Assembly (NCBI GenBank): GCA_963733065.1
Contig: CAVTBT010000003.1
Location: 310,001 to 374,000, forward strand
Origin: CAVTBT01 sp963733065
GTDB lineage: Bacteria > Actinomycetota > Thermoleophilia > Gaiellales > Gaiellaceae
Direction: 5' to 3'
DNA: 64,000 nucleotides
Position numbers and translations under genes: made by a program
The notes under the pieces: model-generated
What the model was told of the DNA's origin: nothing
The model's database searches: none
The model's input: only the letters and a program-made list of their open reading frames with translations
Part shown: positions 27,009-35,406 of the stretch, in pieces
Layout: each line of letters starts with the position of its first letter
Position numbering within the stretch: the first letter of the stretch is position 1

Positions 27009-29032
27009 TCCGTCGGCACCACCTGTTGCGCTCCGGCGCGGACGCCGAACCACTGCTCGAAGACCCGTAGCGCCGCGGGGGCGGCAGACGTCCCGCCGTG
27101 GCCGCCGTTCTCGATCAGCGCGCAGACGACGAGGGGCGGCTTGCCGTCGACGAAGCCGCCTTCCGACGGGCCCCAGCCGCACCACCAGGCCTGGTCCTCC
27201 TGGTGGTCGGGCGGATACCCGGGCAGCGGCACGACCTTCTCGGCCGTGCCGGTCTTGCCCGAGATCGGCACGGGGAAGCTGCCGAACACGCCGACCGAGG
27301 TGCCGCTCGATCCGTGCGTGGCGGCGTACAGCCCGTCGCGAACGGCCTGCACGGCGGCCGGGTCGAGCCCGACCGGCAGCGGCGCCTTTGGCGCGAACGT
27401 CTGCAGCGGCACCGGCGCGGAGCCCTTCGAGCCCGCCTGCTCGACGGACGAGACGACGTACGGCGTGACGAGCTTGCCGCCGTTCGCGAGCAGCGCGTAG
27501 AACCGCGCCAGCTGCAGCGGCGTCACCGTCAGGTCCTTCTGGCCGATCGCGAGCTGGATGAGCTCGCCCGGGTTCCACGCCCGGTCGATCGGGTTGTCGT
27601 ATGTGCGCTTGCGCCACGCCGGCGTGGGCAGGAGCCCGGCCTCCTCGTGCCCGACGCCGAGCCCGGGTGTCTGGCCGAAGCCGAACCTCCGCGCCCATTG
27701 CTGCAGCCGCGTCCAGTAGTCGGTGCCGCGCGTGTAGTAGCGGTAGCCCACGTCGTAGAAGTACGTGTCGCACGACTCGGCGAGCGCCTCGCGCAGGATC
27801 ATCGAGCGGTTCGTGACGGGGTTCCAGTTGTCGAACTGGAACTCGTCGAGGCCGTAGCGCTTGTACGGCGTGCACGAGATGTACTCGCCGGACGAGAGCA
27901 GGTGGTCCTGCATGGCCGCGAGGGCGACGATCGGCTTGAAGGTCGAGCCGGGCGGATAGAGACCGGCCGTCGCGCGGTTCAGGCCGGGGACATTCAGCCG
28001 ATCGGCGACGACAGGATCGAGCAGGGCGCGGAGCTTCGCCGGGTCCGGCTTGCCGACGAAGATGGACGGCTTGTACGTCGGGCTCGAGGCCATCGCGCGA
28101 ATCGCCCCGTCCCGCGGGTCGAGCGCGACGATCGCCCCGCCGCTTGCGTTGAACGACTTGTTCTCCTTCGCGATCTCGATGCCCTCTCGGATCGCCCGCT
28201 CCGCGGCCCGCTGCAACTCGATGTCGAGCGTCAGCCGGATCGCATCGCCGGCCTTCGGCTCCTCGCGGTCCTCCGGCGGGCCGAGCGGTCGGCCGAGCGA
28301 GTCGACGCGAATCTGCGCGGCTCCGGCGCTGCCTCGGAGATAGCGGTCGAAAGCGGCCTCGACGCCGGACTTGCCGATCTTGTCGCCCGCCCGGTATCGG
28401 ACCACGTCGGTGCGCTTCGCCTTCAGCTCCTCCGGCGAGATCTCGCCCACGTAGCCGAGCAGGTGCGCCGCCGCGGCGCGGTACTCGTAGTCGCGGAGGA
28501 ACGTCTGCGCGATGCGCACGCCCGGGAACTCGGTCTGGCGCTCGGCGAGGTAGGCCACCTCCTCCTCGCTGACCGCGGACTTGACCGTGATCGGCGTGAG
28601 CGGCTCCTCGCGCGCGGCCTCGACCTCCCGCACGAGCCGGCCGCGCGGCACGTTGAGGACGCCTGCCAGCTCGCCGAGCATGCGGTAGCGACCCTGCTTC
28701 GGCAGGTCGCTGACCCAGATCTGCACGGCGGTGCCGGGGACGTTCGCGACGATCGTCCGCCCCTCGCGGTCGAGGATCACGCCGCGCGGCGCCTCGATGC
28801 GCACGGTCCGCACCTGGTTGTCGAGCGCCGTGCGGAGGTACCGGTCGCCGGAGAGCACCTGCAGCGACCAGAGGCGGAAGAAGAGCAGTCCGAACATGCC
28901 GAGCGCGATTGCGCCGAGCACGCCGACGCGGAGCGCCAGCTGCGGGGTCAGGCGGTAGGGCTCGTGGGCCTTCGGATCCGGAGGCAGGAAACGCCGTGAC
29001 GGGGCGCGCCGCTCGCCGTACGAGCTAGCCAA
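27005..29032 (-). CDS. mrdA: penicillin-binding protein 2, elongation transpeptidase
   Basis: 675 residues: cytosolic tail, one helix (~35-58), dimerisation domain, then transpeptidase. Active site: nucleophile Ser363 in PGSTFKP, SCD in the SxN position, and K593 in SGKTGTAE. It cross-links peptidoglycan with RodA. SCD instead of SxN occurs in other class B enzymes. The start codon is TTG at 29032, inside the last codons of mreD. Order is mreC-mreD-mrdA-rodA, all overlapping, so it is one transcriptional unit. Confidence 0.95.
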   Translation of the reverse strand: MASSYGERRAPSRRFLPPDPKAHEPYRLTPQLALRVGVLGAIALGMFGLLFFRLWSLQVLSGDRYLRTALDNQVRTVRIEAPRGVILDREGRTIVANVPGTAVQIWVSDLPKQGRYRMLGELAGVLNVPRGRLVREVEAAREEPLTPITVKSAVSEEEVAYLAERQTEFPGVRIAQTFLRDYEYRAAAAHLLGYVGEISPEELKAKRTDVVRYRAGDKIGKSGVEAAFDRYLRGSAGAAQIRVDSLGRPLGPPEDREEPKAGDAIRLTLDIELQRAAERAIREGIEIAKENKSFNASGGAIVALDPRDGAIRAMASSPTYKPSIFVGKPDPAKLRALLDPVVADRLNVPGLNRATAGLYPPGSTFKPIVALAAMQDHLLSSGEYISCTPYKRYGLDEFQFDNWNPVTNRSMILREALAESCDTYFYDVGYRYYTRGTDYWTRLQQWARRFGFGQTPGLGVGHEEAGLLPTPAWRKRTYDNPIDRAWNPGELIQLAIGQKDLTVTPLQLARFYALLANGGKLVTPYVVSSVEQAGSKGSAPVPLQTFAPKAPLPVGLDPAAVQAVRDGLYAATHGSSGTSVGVFGSFPVPISGKTGTAEKVVPLPGYPPDHQEDQAWWCGWGPSEGGFVDGKPPLVVCALIENGGHGGTSAAPAALRVFEQWFGVRAGAQQVVPTD

Positions 29033-29546
29033 GGAGCCGAACCTCCGGCGCGACGACGGGCGGACCGCTGCGGGCGAGCAGGGCGCGGCAGAGCGCGAAC
29101 ACCGGCGCGGCGACGAGCAGGTTCAGGCCGAGCGTCGGCAGCAGCGAGTCGAACATGGCGTGTCTCGCCGAGACGTCTTCACCGAGCATGAAGTGCAGCG
29201 CGTAGCCGCCGACCGTCGTCAGCACGGTCAGCACGAGCACGGAGAGGATCGGCGCGTGGAAGCGGTCGCGCCCGGTCGTCTCGCCATAGCGGCCCGCCCA
29301 GTAGCCGGCCAGCGTGAGCAGCAGCGACGTCAGCCCCAGCGTGCCCATCGTCGTGACGTCGAGCACGAGCCCGCCGAGGAAACCGGCGACCGCGCCGGTG
29401 ACCGAGCCGCGCAGAAGCGCGATCCCGAGCAGTGTGACGAGCAGGACGTCGGGGGTGCCGCCTAGCACCTCCATGGACGAGAAGAGCGCCGATTGCAGCA
29501 GCGCCGCGACGACGATCAGGCCTCCGACGGTCAGCGCGTCGCTCAT
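29025..29546 (-). CDS. mreD: rod shape-determining protein MreD
   Basis: 173 residues with about five or six membrane helices and the family's small, poorly conserved sequence. Supporting parts are GGLVLDVTTMGTLGLTSLLL and the C-terminal LGLNLLVAAPVFALCRALL. Identity rests largely on its position between mreC and mrdA. The ATG at 29546 overlaps the mreC stop as ATGA. It is a membrane scaffold of the elongasome. Confidence 0.88.
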   Translation of the reverse strand: MSDALTVGGLIVVAALLQSALFSSMEVLGGTPDVLLVTLLGIALLRGSVTGAVAGFLGGLVLDVTTMGTLGLTSLLLTLAGYWAGRYGETTGRDRFHAPILSVLVLTVLTTVGGYALHFMLGEDVSARHAMFDSLLPTLGLNLLVAAPVFALCRALLARSGPPVVAPEVRLLG

Positions 29547-30490
29547 GGGCCCGAGACCTGCGGCGTCTTCGGAACGAGCACCAGCACCGAGCGCAGCGAG
29601 CTCGTGTCGACGTACGGCTCGACCTGCACCTGCTTGTACGGGTCGGTGTCGGTCTGGCCGACGCTCGTGACGGCGCCGACCCGGATGCCGCGGGGGTAGA
29701 GCGACGCGAGGTCGGAGGTGGTCGAGCCGGCCGTGACGACCTCGTCGCCCTCCTTCACGACCTCCTTCTTCGAGACGAAGTCGAGCACGAGGGTTTCGCC
29801 GGAGCCGCGGCCGTGGCGGACGATGCCCGTCGCGTCGCTCCGCAGGTCGATGGCCGCGACAGCACTCTGCTCGTCGGTGATCAACGTCACGCGAGCGCGA
29901 CTCGAGAAGACGCGGGTGACCTGTCCGACGAGGCCATCGTTCGTCACCACCGGCGCGTTCAACTGGACGCCGTCGTTCATGCCGACGGCGACGACGATCT
30001 GCTGCCGGAAGGCGTTCGGTGCGTGGCTGACGACCTCCGCGGCGCGGTAGCTGTAGTCATCGGGGAACTCCGGCCCGCTCGAGTAGTCGAGCAGCGCCCG
30101 CAGCTGGACGTTCTCGCGCAGCGCCGACTCGTTCTGGATCACCTGCTGGCGCAGGACCTGGTTCTCGGCCCGCAGGCGCTCCGCGTCTCCCTTGGCGCCG
30201 GTCAGGTCGGACGCCCAGCCGTACGCGTCGCGGAACGGGCTCGCCACCCGCTCGGCGGCGACCTGGAACGGCCGCACGACCGTCGAGGCAGCCTCCTCGA
30301 CGGTGTGCATCGGGCCCTCGTCCGACTCGCCGAAGGTGAGCGTGATCAGCGCCAGCGCGAGCAGGGTCAGCACACCCACCACGAGGCGCCGCCGAAGGGC
30401 GGAGCTGGAACGGAGGGACGCGCGGGTGGATGCGGGACGCCGGACGGGAAAGCCCAGCACCGCCGGTCGTGCGATGCGGTGGCGAGGCAC
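29543..30490 (-). CDS. mreC: rod shape-determining protein MreC
   Basis: 315 residues. A basic N-terminus is followed by a helix (LRRRLVVGVLTLLALALITL), a coiled coil (AERLRAENQVLRQQVIQNES) and two beta-barrel subdomains (VVAVGMNDGVQLNAPVVTND, GLVGQVTRVFSSRARVTLIT, DLASLYPRGIRVGAVTSV). GTG 30490 is the first reasonable start. A GNAT gene separates it from mreB, which is unusual. A C-terminal PKTPQVSGP ends inside the mreD start. Confidence 0.93.
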   Translation of the reverse strand: MPRHRIARPAVLGFPVRRPASTRASLRSSSALRRRLVVGVLTLLALALITLTFGESDEGPMHTVEEAASTVVRPFQVAAERVASPFRDAYGWASDLTGAKGDAERLRAENQVLRQQVIQNESALRENVQLRALLDYSSGPEFPDDYSYRAAEVVSHAPNAFRQQIVVAVGMNDGVQLNAPVVTNDGLVGQVTRVFSSRARVTLITDEQSAVAAIDLRSDATGIVRHGRGSGETLVLDFVSKKEVVKEGDEVVTAGSTTSDLASLYPRGIRVGAVTSVGQTDTDPYKQVQVEPYVDTSSLRSVLVLVPKTPQVSGP

Positions 30491-30568
30491 GGAGCGTTTG
30501 AGTCTAGCGGCGGCTTCGGCCTCATAGTCTCGTGTTTCGCCCAAGCCACCCCGCTCTCGGCGCGAGCG

Positions 30569-30585
30569 ACGCCGCGGCGCGGCGT
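30569..30585 (-). terminator. possible hairpin between the GNAT gene and mreC
   Basis: ACGCCGC-GGC-GCGGCGT, 7-bp stem, 12 bases past the GNAT stop. It could attenuate or end the mreB-GNAT transcript before mreC. Weak; no T tract. Confidence 0.3.
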
Positions 30586-30597
30586 GATCAGCTGGCC

Positions 30598-31125
30598 TCA
30601 GGCGCGTGGGCCGTCCAGCGAGTGCACCAAGAGCGGGATGGCCAGCTCGGGCCAGGGGACCGTGGTCAGGAACGTGAATCCGAGCTTCGCCATGACGCGC
30701 CGAGAAGCGACGTTCTCCTCCGTCGTGATCGAGACGACTCGCCCGAAGCCCAGGGCGCCGAGCGCCCAGCCGACGCAGGCGCCGCCCATCTCCGTCGCGA
30801 TACCTCGCCCCCACAACTCCGGATCGACGGCCCAGCCGACCTCCGGGTCGTCCGGCCACGCGCGGTGGTACTGCGGGCCGCTACGGCCGACGAGCGCACC
30901 GGTCGCGCGATCCTCGGCCGCGAGCGAGCCGAAGCCGTGCTCGGTCCAGTGGCGTTCCCAGCGCTCGAGCGTGGCGTCCGTTGCGGCGGGATCGTCTGTC
31001 GCCTCGGCGCCGAGGTGCTCCATGTAACGCGGATCCGCATGCCAGCGGCGAAGCACGACAGCGTCCTCGGGACGGAAGCGGCGCAGCAGCAGCCGCTCGG
31101 TCTCGAGGACGGCGTCGCCGCTCAG
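30598..31125 (-). CDS. GNAT acetyltransferase (RimJ/RimL-like)
   Basis: 175 residues. N-terminal ETERLLLRRFRPEDAVVLRR, central YHRAWPDDPEVGWAVDPELW, the acetyl-CoA signature WGRGIATEMGGACVGWAL, and NVASRRVMAKLGF place it in the Acetyltransf_3 branch that modifies N-termini or small molecules. No ATG/GTG/TTG is available. A CTG at 31125 overlaps the mreB stop as CTGA and gives a full domain. It sits as an insert between mreB and mreC; a direct cell-shape role is not implied. Confidence 0.85.
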   Translation of the reverse strand: MSGDAVLETERLLLRRFRPEDAVVLRRWHADPRYMEHLGAEATDDPAATDATLERWERHWTEHGFGSLAAEDRATGALVGRSGPQYHRAWPDDPEVGWAVDPELWGRGIATEMGGACVGWALGALGFGRVVSITTEENVASRRVMAKLGFTFLTTVPWPELAIPLLVHSLDGPRA

Positions 31126-32177
31126 TAGCGGCGGTTGCCGTTCCGGCGCACGCGGGCGCGGGCCGAGCGGTGGATCGCCTCGAACTCCTCGAGGCTGCGA
31201 CCGGAGCCGACGGCGACACACGTGAGCGGGCTCTCGGCCAGGTGCACGGGCATCTGCGTCTCGTGACGGAGCCGCTCGTCCAGGCCGTGCAGCAGGGCCC
31301 CGCCACCGGCGAGCACGATGCCGCGGTCCATGATGTCGGCGGCGAGCTCGGGCGGAGTCTTGTCCAGCGTCGACTTGATGGCGTCGATGATCTGGCTGAC
31401 GGGCTCGTCGAGCGCGTGGCGGATCTCCTCGGAGGTGAGGATCACGGTCTTCGGGAGCCCGGTCAGCATGTCGCGGCCGCGCACCTCCGCCTGTACCTCC
31501 TCGCGCATGCGGTACGCGGAGCCGACCTCGAGCTTGATCTCCTCGGCAGTCTGCTGGCCGACGAGCAGCTTGTACTCCTTCTTGATGTGGGCCACGATCG
31601 CCTCGTCCATCTCGTCGCCGCCGACGCGAAGGCTCTGGCTGACGACGATGCCGCCGAGGCTGATCACGGCGACCTCGGTCGTGCCGCCGCCGATGTCCAC
31701 GATCATGTTCCCGGTCGGCTCGGCGACCGGCAGCCCCGCGCCGATCGCGGCGGCCATCGGCTCCTCGATGAGGTAGGCCTGGCGCGCGCCGGCCGACAGC
31801 GTCGCCTCCTCGACCGCGCGCTTCTCGACGCCGGTCACGCCCGAGGGGACGCAGACGACGACGCGCGGGTGGGCGAACCGGTGCTGGTGCACCTTCTGGA
31901 TGAAGTGCCGGAGCATCTGCTCGGTCACGTCGAAGTCGGCGATGACCCCGTCCTTGAGCGGCCGGATCGCGGAGATCGTGCCCGGCGTGCGGCCGAGCAT
32001 CCGCTTCGCCTCGACACCGACCGCGTGCACCTCGCCGGAGCGCTGGTCGATGGCGACCACGGACGGCTCGGAGAGCACGATGCCGCGGCCCCGCACGTAG
32101 ACGAGGGTGTTGGCGGTGCCGAGGTCGACGGCCATGTCGCGGCCGCCGAAGCCGGTAAGCGTTCGGAAGAAGGCCAT
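31122..32177 (-). CDS. mreB: rod shape-determining actin homologue MreB
   Basis: 351 residues. Actin-fold ATP sites: phosphate 1 AVDLGTANTLVYVRG, connect motif VCVPSGVTGVEKRAVEEAT, phosphate 2 MIVDIGGGTTEVAVISLGG, and the adenosine motif GIVLAGGGALLHGLDERL. The N-terminal amphipathic MAFFRTLTGFGG probably touches the membrane. It organises lateral wall synthesis with MreCD, PBP2 and RodA encoded downstream. ATG 32177. Confidence 0.97.
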   Translation of the reverse strand: MAFFRTLTGFGGRDMAVDLGTANTLVYVRGRGIVLSEPSVVAIDQRSGEVHAVGVEAKRMLGRTPGTISAIRPLKDGVIADFDVTEQMLRHFIQKVHQHRFAHPRVVVCVPSGVTGVEKRAVEEATLSAGARQAYLIEEPMAAAIGAGLPVAEPTGNMIVDIGGGTTEVAVISLGGIVVSQSLRVGGDEMDEAIVAHIKKEYKLLVGQQTAEEIKLEVGSAYRMREEVQAEVRGRDMLTGLPKTVILTSEEIRHALDEPVSQIIDAIKSTLDKTPPELAADIMDRGIVLAGGGALLHGLDERLRHETQMPVHLAESPLTCVAVGSGRSLEEFEAIHRSARARVRRNGNRRY

Positions 32178-32257
32178 CGGAAGGGTCTTGAGTGTAGCGG
32201 CGTGCGAACGTCGTCACGAGGTCGTTCGCCCCGGCGCCGTTGCGCGGTCAGGGCCGC

Positions 32258-32851
32258 CTAGCCGATCTCGTAGGTGCCCGGGAAGCGCTCCGCGAGGAGG
32301 CGCACGAGCAGCGCGCCCGGCAGGCCGACCACGTTGAGGTAGTCGCCCTCGATGCGCTCGACCAGCCGGCCGCCGCGACCCTGGATCGCGTAGGCGCCGG
32401 CGCGGCCCTCCCACTCGCGCTCGGCGACGTACCACGCGATGTCCCGCGGCGTGAGCGCACGGAACGTGACGGTCGTCGTGTCGTGCTCGACGACCTCCCA
32501 CTCGCCGGTGAGCAGGCAAAGGCCGGAGACGACGGCGTGCGTGCGCCCCGACAGCGTCTCGAGCATCCGCTCGGCGTCGCCCGCGCCGGCCGCCTTGCCG
32601 TACACGCGGCCGTCGAGGTGCACCGTCGTGTCGACGCCCAGGACCGGACGGCCGTCGGCGTCCCCGGCGACCGACTGCGCCTTGCCGCGCGCGTGCTCGC
32701 GAACGAGCTCGACGGGATCGGCGTCGGGCGGGTCGTGCTCCACGTACCGAGGCGCCACGACGTCGAACGGCAGCCGCAGCTGCTCGAGGATCGTCCGTCG
32801 CTGCGGGCTCGTCGACGCGAGCAGCAGCGGCGGTGCGGGCGGGACGCTCAC
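32258..32851 (-). CDS. maf: Maf-family nucleotide pyrophosphatase
   Basis: 197 residues. LLLASTSPQRRTILEQL is the family start (ASxSPRR). VLGVDTTVHLDGRVYGK matches the catalytic DT-V region, and AYAIQGRGGRLVERIEGDY the GxAG-x-IQG region. The family hydrolyses non-canonical or pyrimidine nucleoside triphosphates to monophosphates. GTG 32851 overlaps the upstream methyltransferase stop as GTGA. Confidence 0.92.
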   Translation of the reverse strand: MSVPPAPPLLLASTSPQRRTILEQLRLPFDVVAPRYVEHDPPDADPVELVREHARGKAQSVAGDADGRPVLGVDTTVHLDGRVYGKAAGAGDAERMLETLSGRTHAVVSGLCLLTGEWEVVEHDTTTVTFRALTPRDIAWYVAEREWEGRAGAYAIQGRGGRLVERIEGDYLNVVGLPGALLVRLLAERFPGTYEIG

Positions 32852-33606
32852 CCTGGCTTGCGCGCGGCCCAGATGTCCTCGCTCGGCCAGCGCCGCGCCC
32901 AGTCGGCCGTGATGAGGTCGTGGTACGGGTGGTCTTCGGCCGAGGCGGGCGCCTGCACCTCCACGAGCTGTTCGAGCACGAAGCCGGAGGCGCCCAGCAC
33001 TCGGATCCAGTCGCCGTGCGACAGGTGGTAGTTGACCCCGCCTTCGGGCCACTCGAAGCGCCACATGCCGAACTGCGGCCGCTGCAGACGTTCCTCGACC
33101 GGCCCCTCGTCCGGCGAGCAGACGATCGAGAGCGGCGCGTTGCACAGGAAGACGAGCCGCCCGCCGGGCCGCAGCAGCCGCGCGGCTTCCGGCACCCAGC
33201 GCTCCGGATCGCACCAGATGCTGGCGCCGTACTCCGACAGGGCGAGGTCGAAGCTCGCATCGGGCAGCGGGACGTCCTCGGCGGACGCCTCGACGAGCGG
33301 AAACTCCAGCCCGAACTCCTGCTGCATCCTCCGGGCCGTGTCGAGCTGCGCCGGTGTGACGTCGACACCGACGGGACGAGCGCCGCGGCGCGCGAGCCAC
33401 GCCGAGACGTACGCGGTACCGCAGCCGAGCTCCACGACGTCCAGGCCGGCCACGTCGCCCAGGACACCGAGCTCGGCCTCGGGAACGTCCCACACGCCCC
33501 ACTCGATTTCGGCTGCGGCCCAACTCGGTCTCGCGCGTTCGTCGTAGTGGTCGCGGTTCTCCTGTGTCCACAGCTCGCGGTTGCGGGCGGCATCGTCGAG
33601 CTGCAT
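32848..33606 (-). CDS. class I SAM-dependent methyltransferase, copy 1
   Basis: 252 residues. The SAM-binding motif I is DVVELGCGTAYVSAWLARRG, followed by the acidic strand end PVGVDVTPAQ and LPDASFDLALSEYG (motif II-III). It is close in layout and sequence to the next gene upstream (both have LGVLGDV-GLDV-ELGCG and RWPSEDIW or RWPMEQIW near the end), so the two arose by tandem duplication. Substrate is unknown. ATG 33606 overlaps the neighbour's stop as TGATG. Confidence 0.85.
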   Translation of the reverse strand: MQLDDAARNRELWTQENRDHYDERARPSWAAAEIEWGVWDVPEAELGVLGDVAGLDVVELGCGTAYVSAWLARRGARPVGVDVTPAQLDTARRMQQEFGLEFPLVEASAEDVPLPDASFDLALSEYGASIWCDPERWVPEAARLLRPGGRLVFLCNAPLSIVCSPDEGPVEERLQRPQFGMWRFEWPEGGVNYHLSHGDWIRVLGASGFVLEQLVEVQAPASAEDHPYHDLITADWARRWPSEDIWAARKPG

Positions 33607-34361
33607 CACCGCTTGCGCACTCTCCAGATCTGCTCCATCGGCCAGCGCCTCGCCCACGTCGTCGCGGCCTCGTCGCGGTACGTCGACGTCGCTTCATCCG
33701 GCGGGCGCACCTCGAGCAGGTCCTCGATCTCGAGCCCGTTCGTGCGAAAGAGCCGAATCCACTCGCCGATCGGCAAGTTGAACTCGACGGAGCCGTCGGG
33801 GTCGTCCCAGCGGTGCATGCCGAAGTAGTCGCGCTGGAGGCGCACGTCCCAGCCGTCCGCCTCCTCGTCCCACGCCATCCAGGCGAGCGGCGTTGCGCCG
33901 CTGAACGCGAAGAGCCCGCCACTGCGCAAGACACGTGCCACCTCGGGCACGAAGAGGTGGGGGTCGGCGAAGGTGGGCGCCCCCCAGTCGGCCATGACGA
34001 CGTCGAACGAGCCGTCGGGCAGCGGAATCGACTCCGCGCTCGCATGGATCAGGCGGACGTCGAGCCCCGCCTCCTCCACGGCGCGGCGCGCGTGCGCGAG
34101 CCGTTCGTCCGAGTTGTCCAGCCCGGTCACGCGGGCACCCTGGCCGGCGAGCGCCCGCGACCACTCGGCCGCGCCGCAGCCGAGCTCGAGCACGTCCAGC
34201 CCCGAGACGTCGCCGAGCACGCCCAGCTCGTCCTCGGAGATCTGCCACAGACCCCAGGCGCGACCGGCGGCGATGAACGCCGCGTTGCGCTCGTGATACC
34301 AGTCGCTCTGGCGGTCCCAGAACTCCCGGTTCTGCCGGGCGTGATCCGTCAGGTCGGACAC
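33606..34361 (-). CDS. class I SAM-dependent methyltransferase, copy 2
   Basis: 251 residues, paralogue of the following gene. Motif I is DVLELGCGAAEWSRALAGQG, then VTGLDNSDERLAHAR and LPDGSFDVVMADWG. The N-terminal helix (NREFWDRQSDWYHERNAAF) is shared with copy 1. GTG 34361 gives the shared family start; it is divergent from the thioesterase gene 24 bases away. Substrate unknown, possibly small molecules. Confidence 0.85.
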   Translation of the reverse strand: MSDLTDHARQNREFWDRQSDWYHERNAAFIAAGRAWGLWQISEDELGVLGDVSGLDVLELGCGAAEWSRALAGQGARVTGLDNSDERLAHARRAVEEAGLDVRLIHASAESIPLPDGSFDVVMADWGAPTFADPHLFVPEVARVLRSGGLFAFSGATPLAWMAWDEEADGWDVRLQRDYFGMHRWDDPDGSVEFNLPIGEWIRLFRTNGLEIEDLLEVRPPDEATSTYRDEAATTWARRWPMEQIWRVRKR

Positions 34362-34385
34362 GGCGGGCAGTGTACGCTCGCCGCC

Positions 34386-34781
34386 GTGGACACCCGGACG
34401 TTGCACGAGGTGGCGCCGTTCGCGGGGGAGCTGGGGGCAGAGGTGGTGGCCGCCGGGCCGGAGGAGGTACGGCTACGGCTGGCGTGGACACCCGAGCGGA
34501 CAACTGCGGGCGGAGCGATGCACGGCGGCGCGCTGATGGCGCTCGCCGACATGGCCGGCGCGGTGTGCGCGTTCCTCAACCTGCCGGACGGCGCGGCCGG
34601 CACCACGACGATCCAGTCGGGAACGAACTTCCTCCGCGCCGTGCGTGAGGGGCACGTCGAGGCGGTCGCGCGGCCGCTCCACACCGGCCGCTCGACGATC
34701 GTGGTCGATACCGACCTGCGGGATGCCGGCGGCCGCGTCGTCGCCCGGACGACCCAGACGCAGGCCGTCCTCACGGCCTGA
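34386..34781 (+). CDS. PaaI-type hotdog thioesterase
   Basis: 131 residues, single hotdog fold. AGGAMHGGALMALADMAGA contains the conserved HGG and the helix residue Asp expected for catalysis, and QSGTNFLRAVREGHVEA follows. It hydrolyses acyl-CoA (often aryl- or hydroxy-acyl) thioesters. The GTG at 34386 is divergent from the methyltransferases. A GC hairpin follows 32 bases after the stop. Confidence 0.85.
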   Translation: MDTRTLHEVAPFAGELGAEVVAAGPEEVRLRLAWTPERTTAGGAMHGGALMALADMAGAVCAFLNLPDGAAGTTTIQSGTNFLRAVREGHVEAVARPLHTGRSTIVVDTDLRDAGGRVVARTTQTQAVLTA

Positions 34782-34812
34782 GGCGCGCCTGCGCGCGGTG
34801 TAGCGCGCGCGG

Positions 34813-34829
34813 CCCCACCCTGGGTGGGG
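34813..34829. terminator. hairpin between convergent thioesterase and ndk genes
   Basis: CCCCACC-CTG-GGTGGGG, 7-bp stem. It serves as a possible two-way terminator in the 193-base gap between stops at 34781 and 34975. I see nothing else in that gap. Confidence 0.45.
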
Positions 34830-34974
34830 AGCCAACCACCCGCCACCCGCTGCGAGCGTATCGCCAGGCGACGCACACCGGCCACGACGTTCGTGCCGAG
34901 TTCGTGCCGATCGCTCCCCACGAGGTGCGCCGCCCCCGCGCGGACCGCTGCGCGAGCGCGCGAGGACGCGCCGG

Positions 34975-35391
34975 CTAGACCAGGCCGTCCGGGAAGAAGA
35001 GGCCGAGCTCGCGTTTCGCGCTCGCCCTCGAGTCCGAGCCGTGCACGATGTTCTCGGACAGCTCGAGCGCGTAGTCGCCGCGAATCGTGCCCGGCGCCGA
35101 GTCGAGCGGGTTCGTCGCGCCCATCATCGTCCGCACCACCGACACGGCGGACTCGCCGCGCACGGCGAGCGCCAGCACCGGCGCCGATGTGATGAACGAC
35201 ACGAGATCGCCGAAGAACGGCTTCCCCTTGTGCTCGGCGTAGTGCTGCTGGGCGAGCGGCCGGGTGATCTTCAGCAGCCGTGCACCGCGGAGCTCGAGCC
35301 CGCGGCGCTCGAGGCGCGCGAGGATCTCGCCCGCGAGGCGGCGGCGCATGCCGTCGGGCTTGACGAGGACGAGCGTGGTCTCAACGGCCAT
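34975..35391 (-). CDS. ndk: nucleoside diphosphate kinase
   Basis: 138 residues. It starts ETTLVLVKPDGMRRRLAGEI and has YAEHKGKPFFGDLVSFITS, the nucleotide-binding MMGATNPLDSAPGTIRGDYA, and the phospho-His in NIVHGSDS. It balances NTP pools by phosphate transfer. Full length, ATG 35391. The folC-to-ndk genes run on the same strand, 15 bases from the zinc-ribbon gene. Confidence 0.97.
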   Translation of the reverse strand: MAVETTLVLVKPDGMRRRLAGEILARLERRGLELRGARLLKITRPLAQQHYAEHKGKPFFGDLVSFITSAPVLALAVRGESAVSVVRTMMGATNPLDSAPGTIRGDYALELSENIVHGSDSRASAKRELGLFFPDGLV

Positions 35392-35406
35392 GATCGGCCG
35401 CCGAGT

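Noticed and set aside
34782..34974. Possible integrase remnant or attachment site between thioesterase and ndk
   Set aside because: No readable motif on either strand; only a short hairpin.
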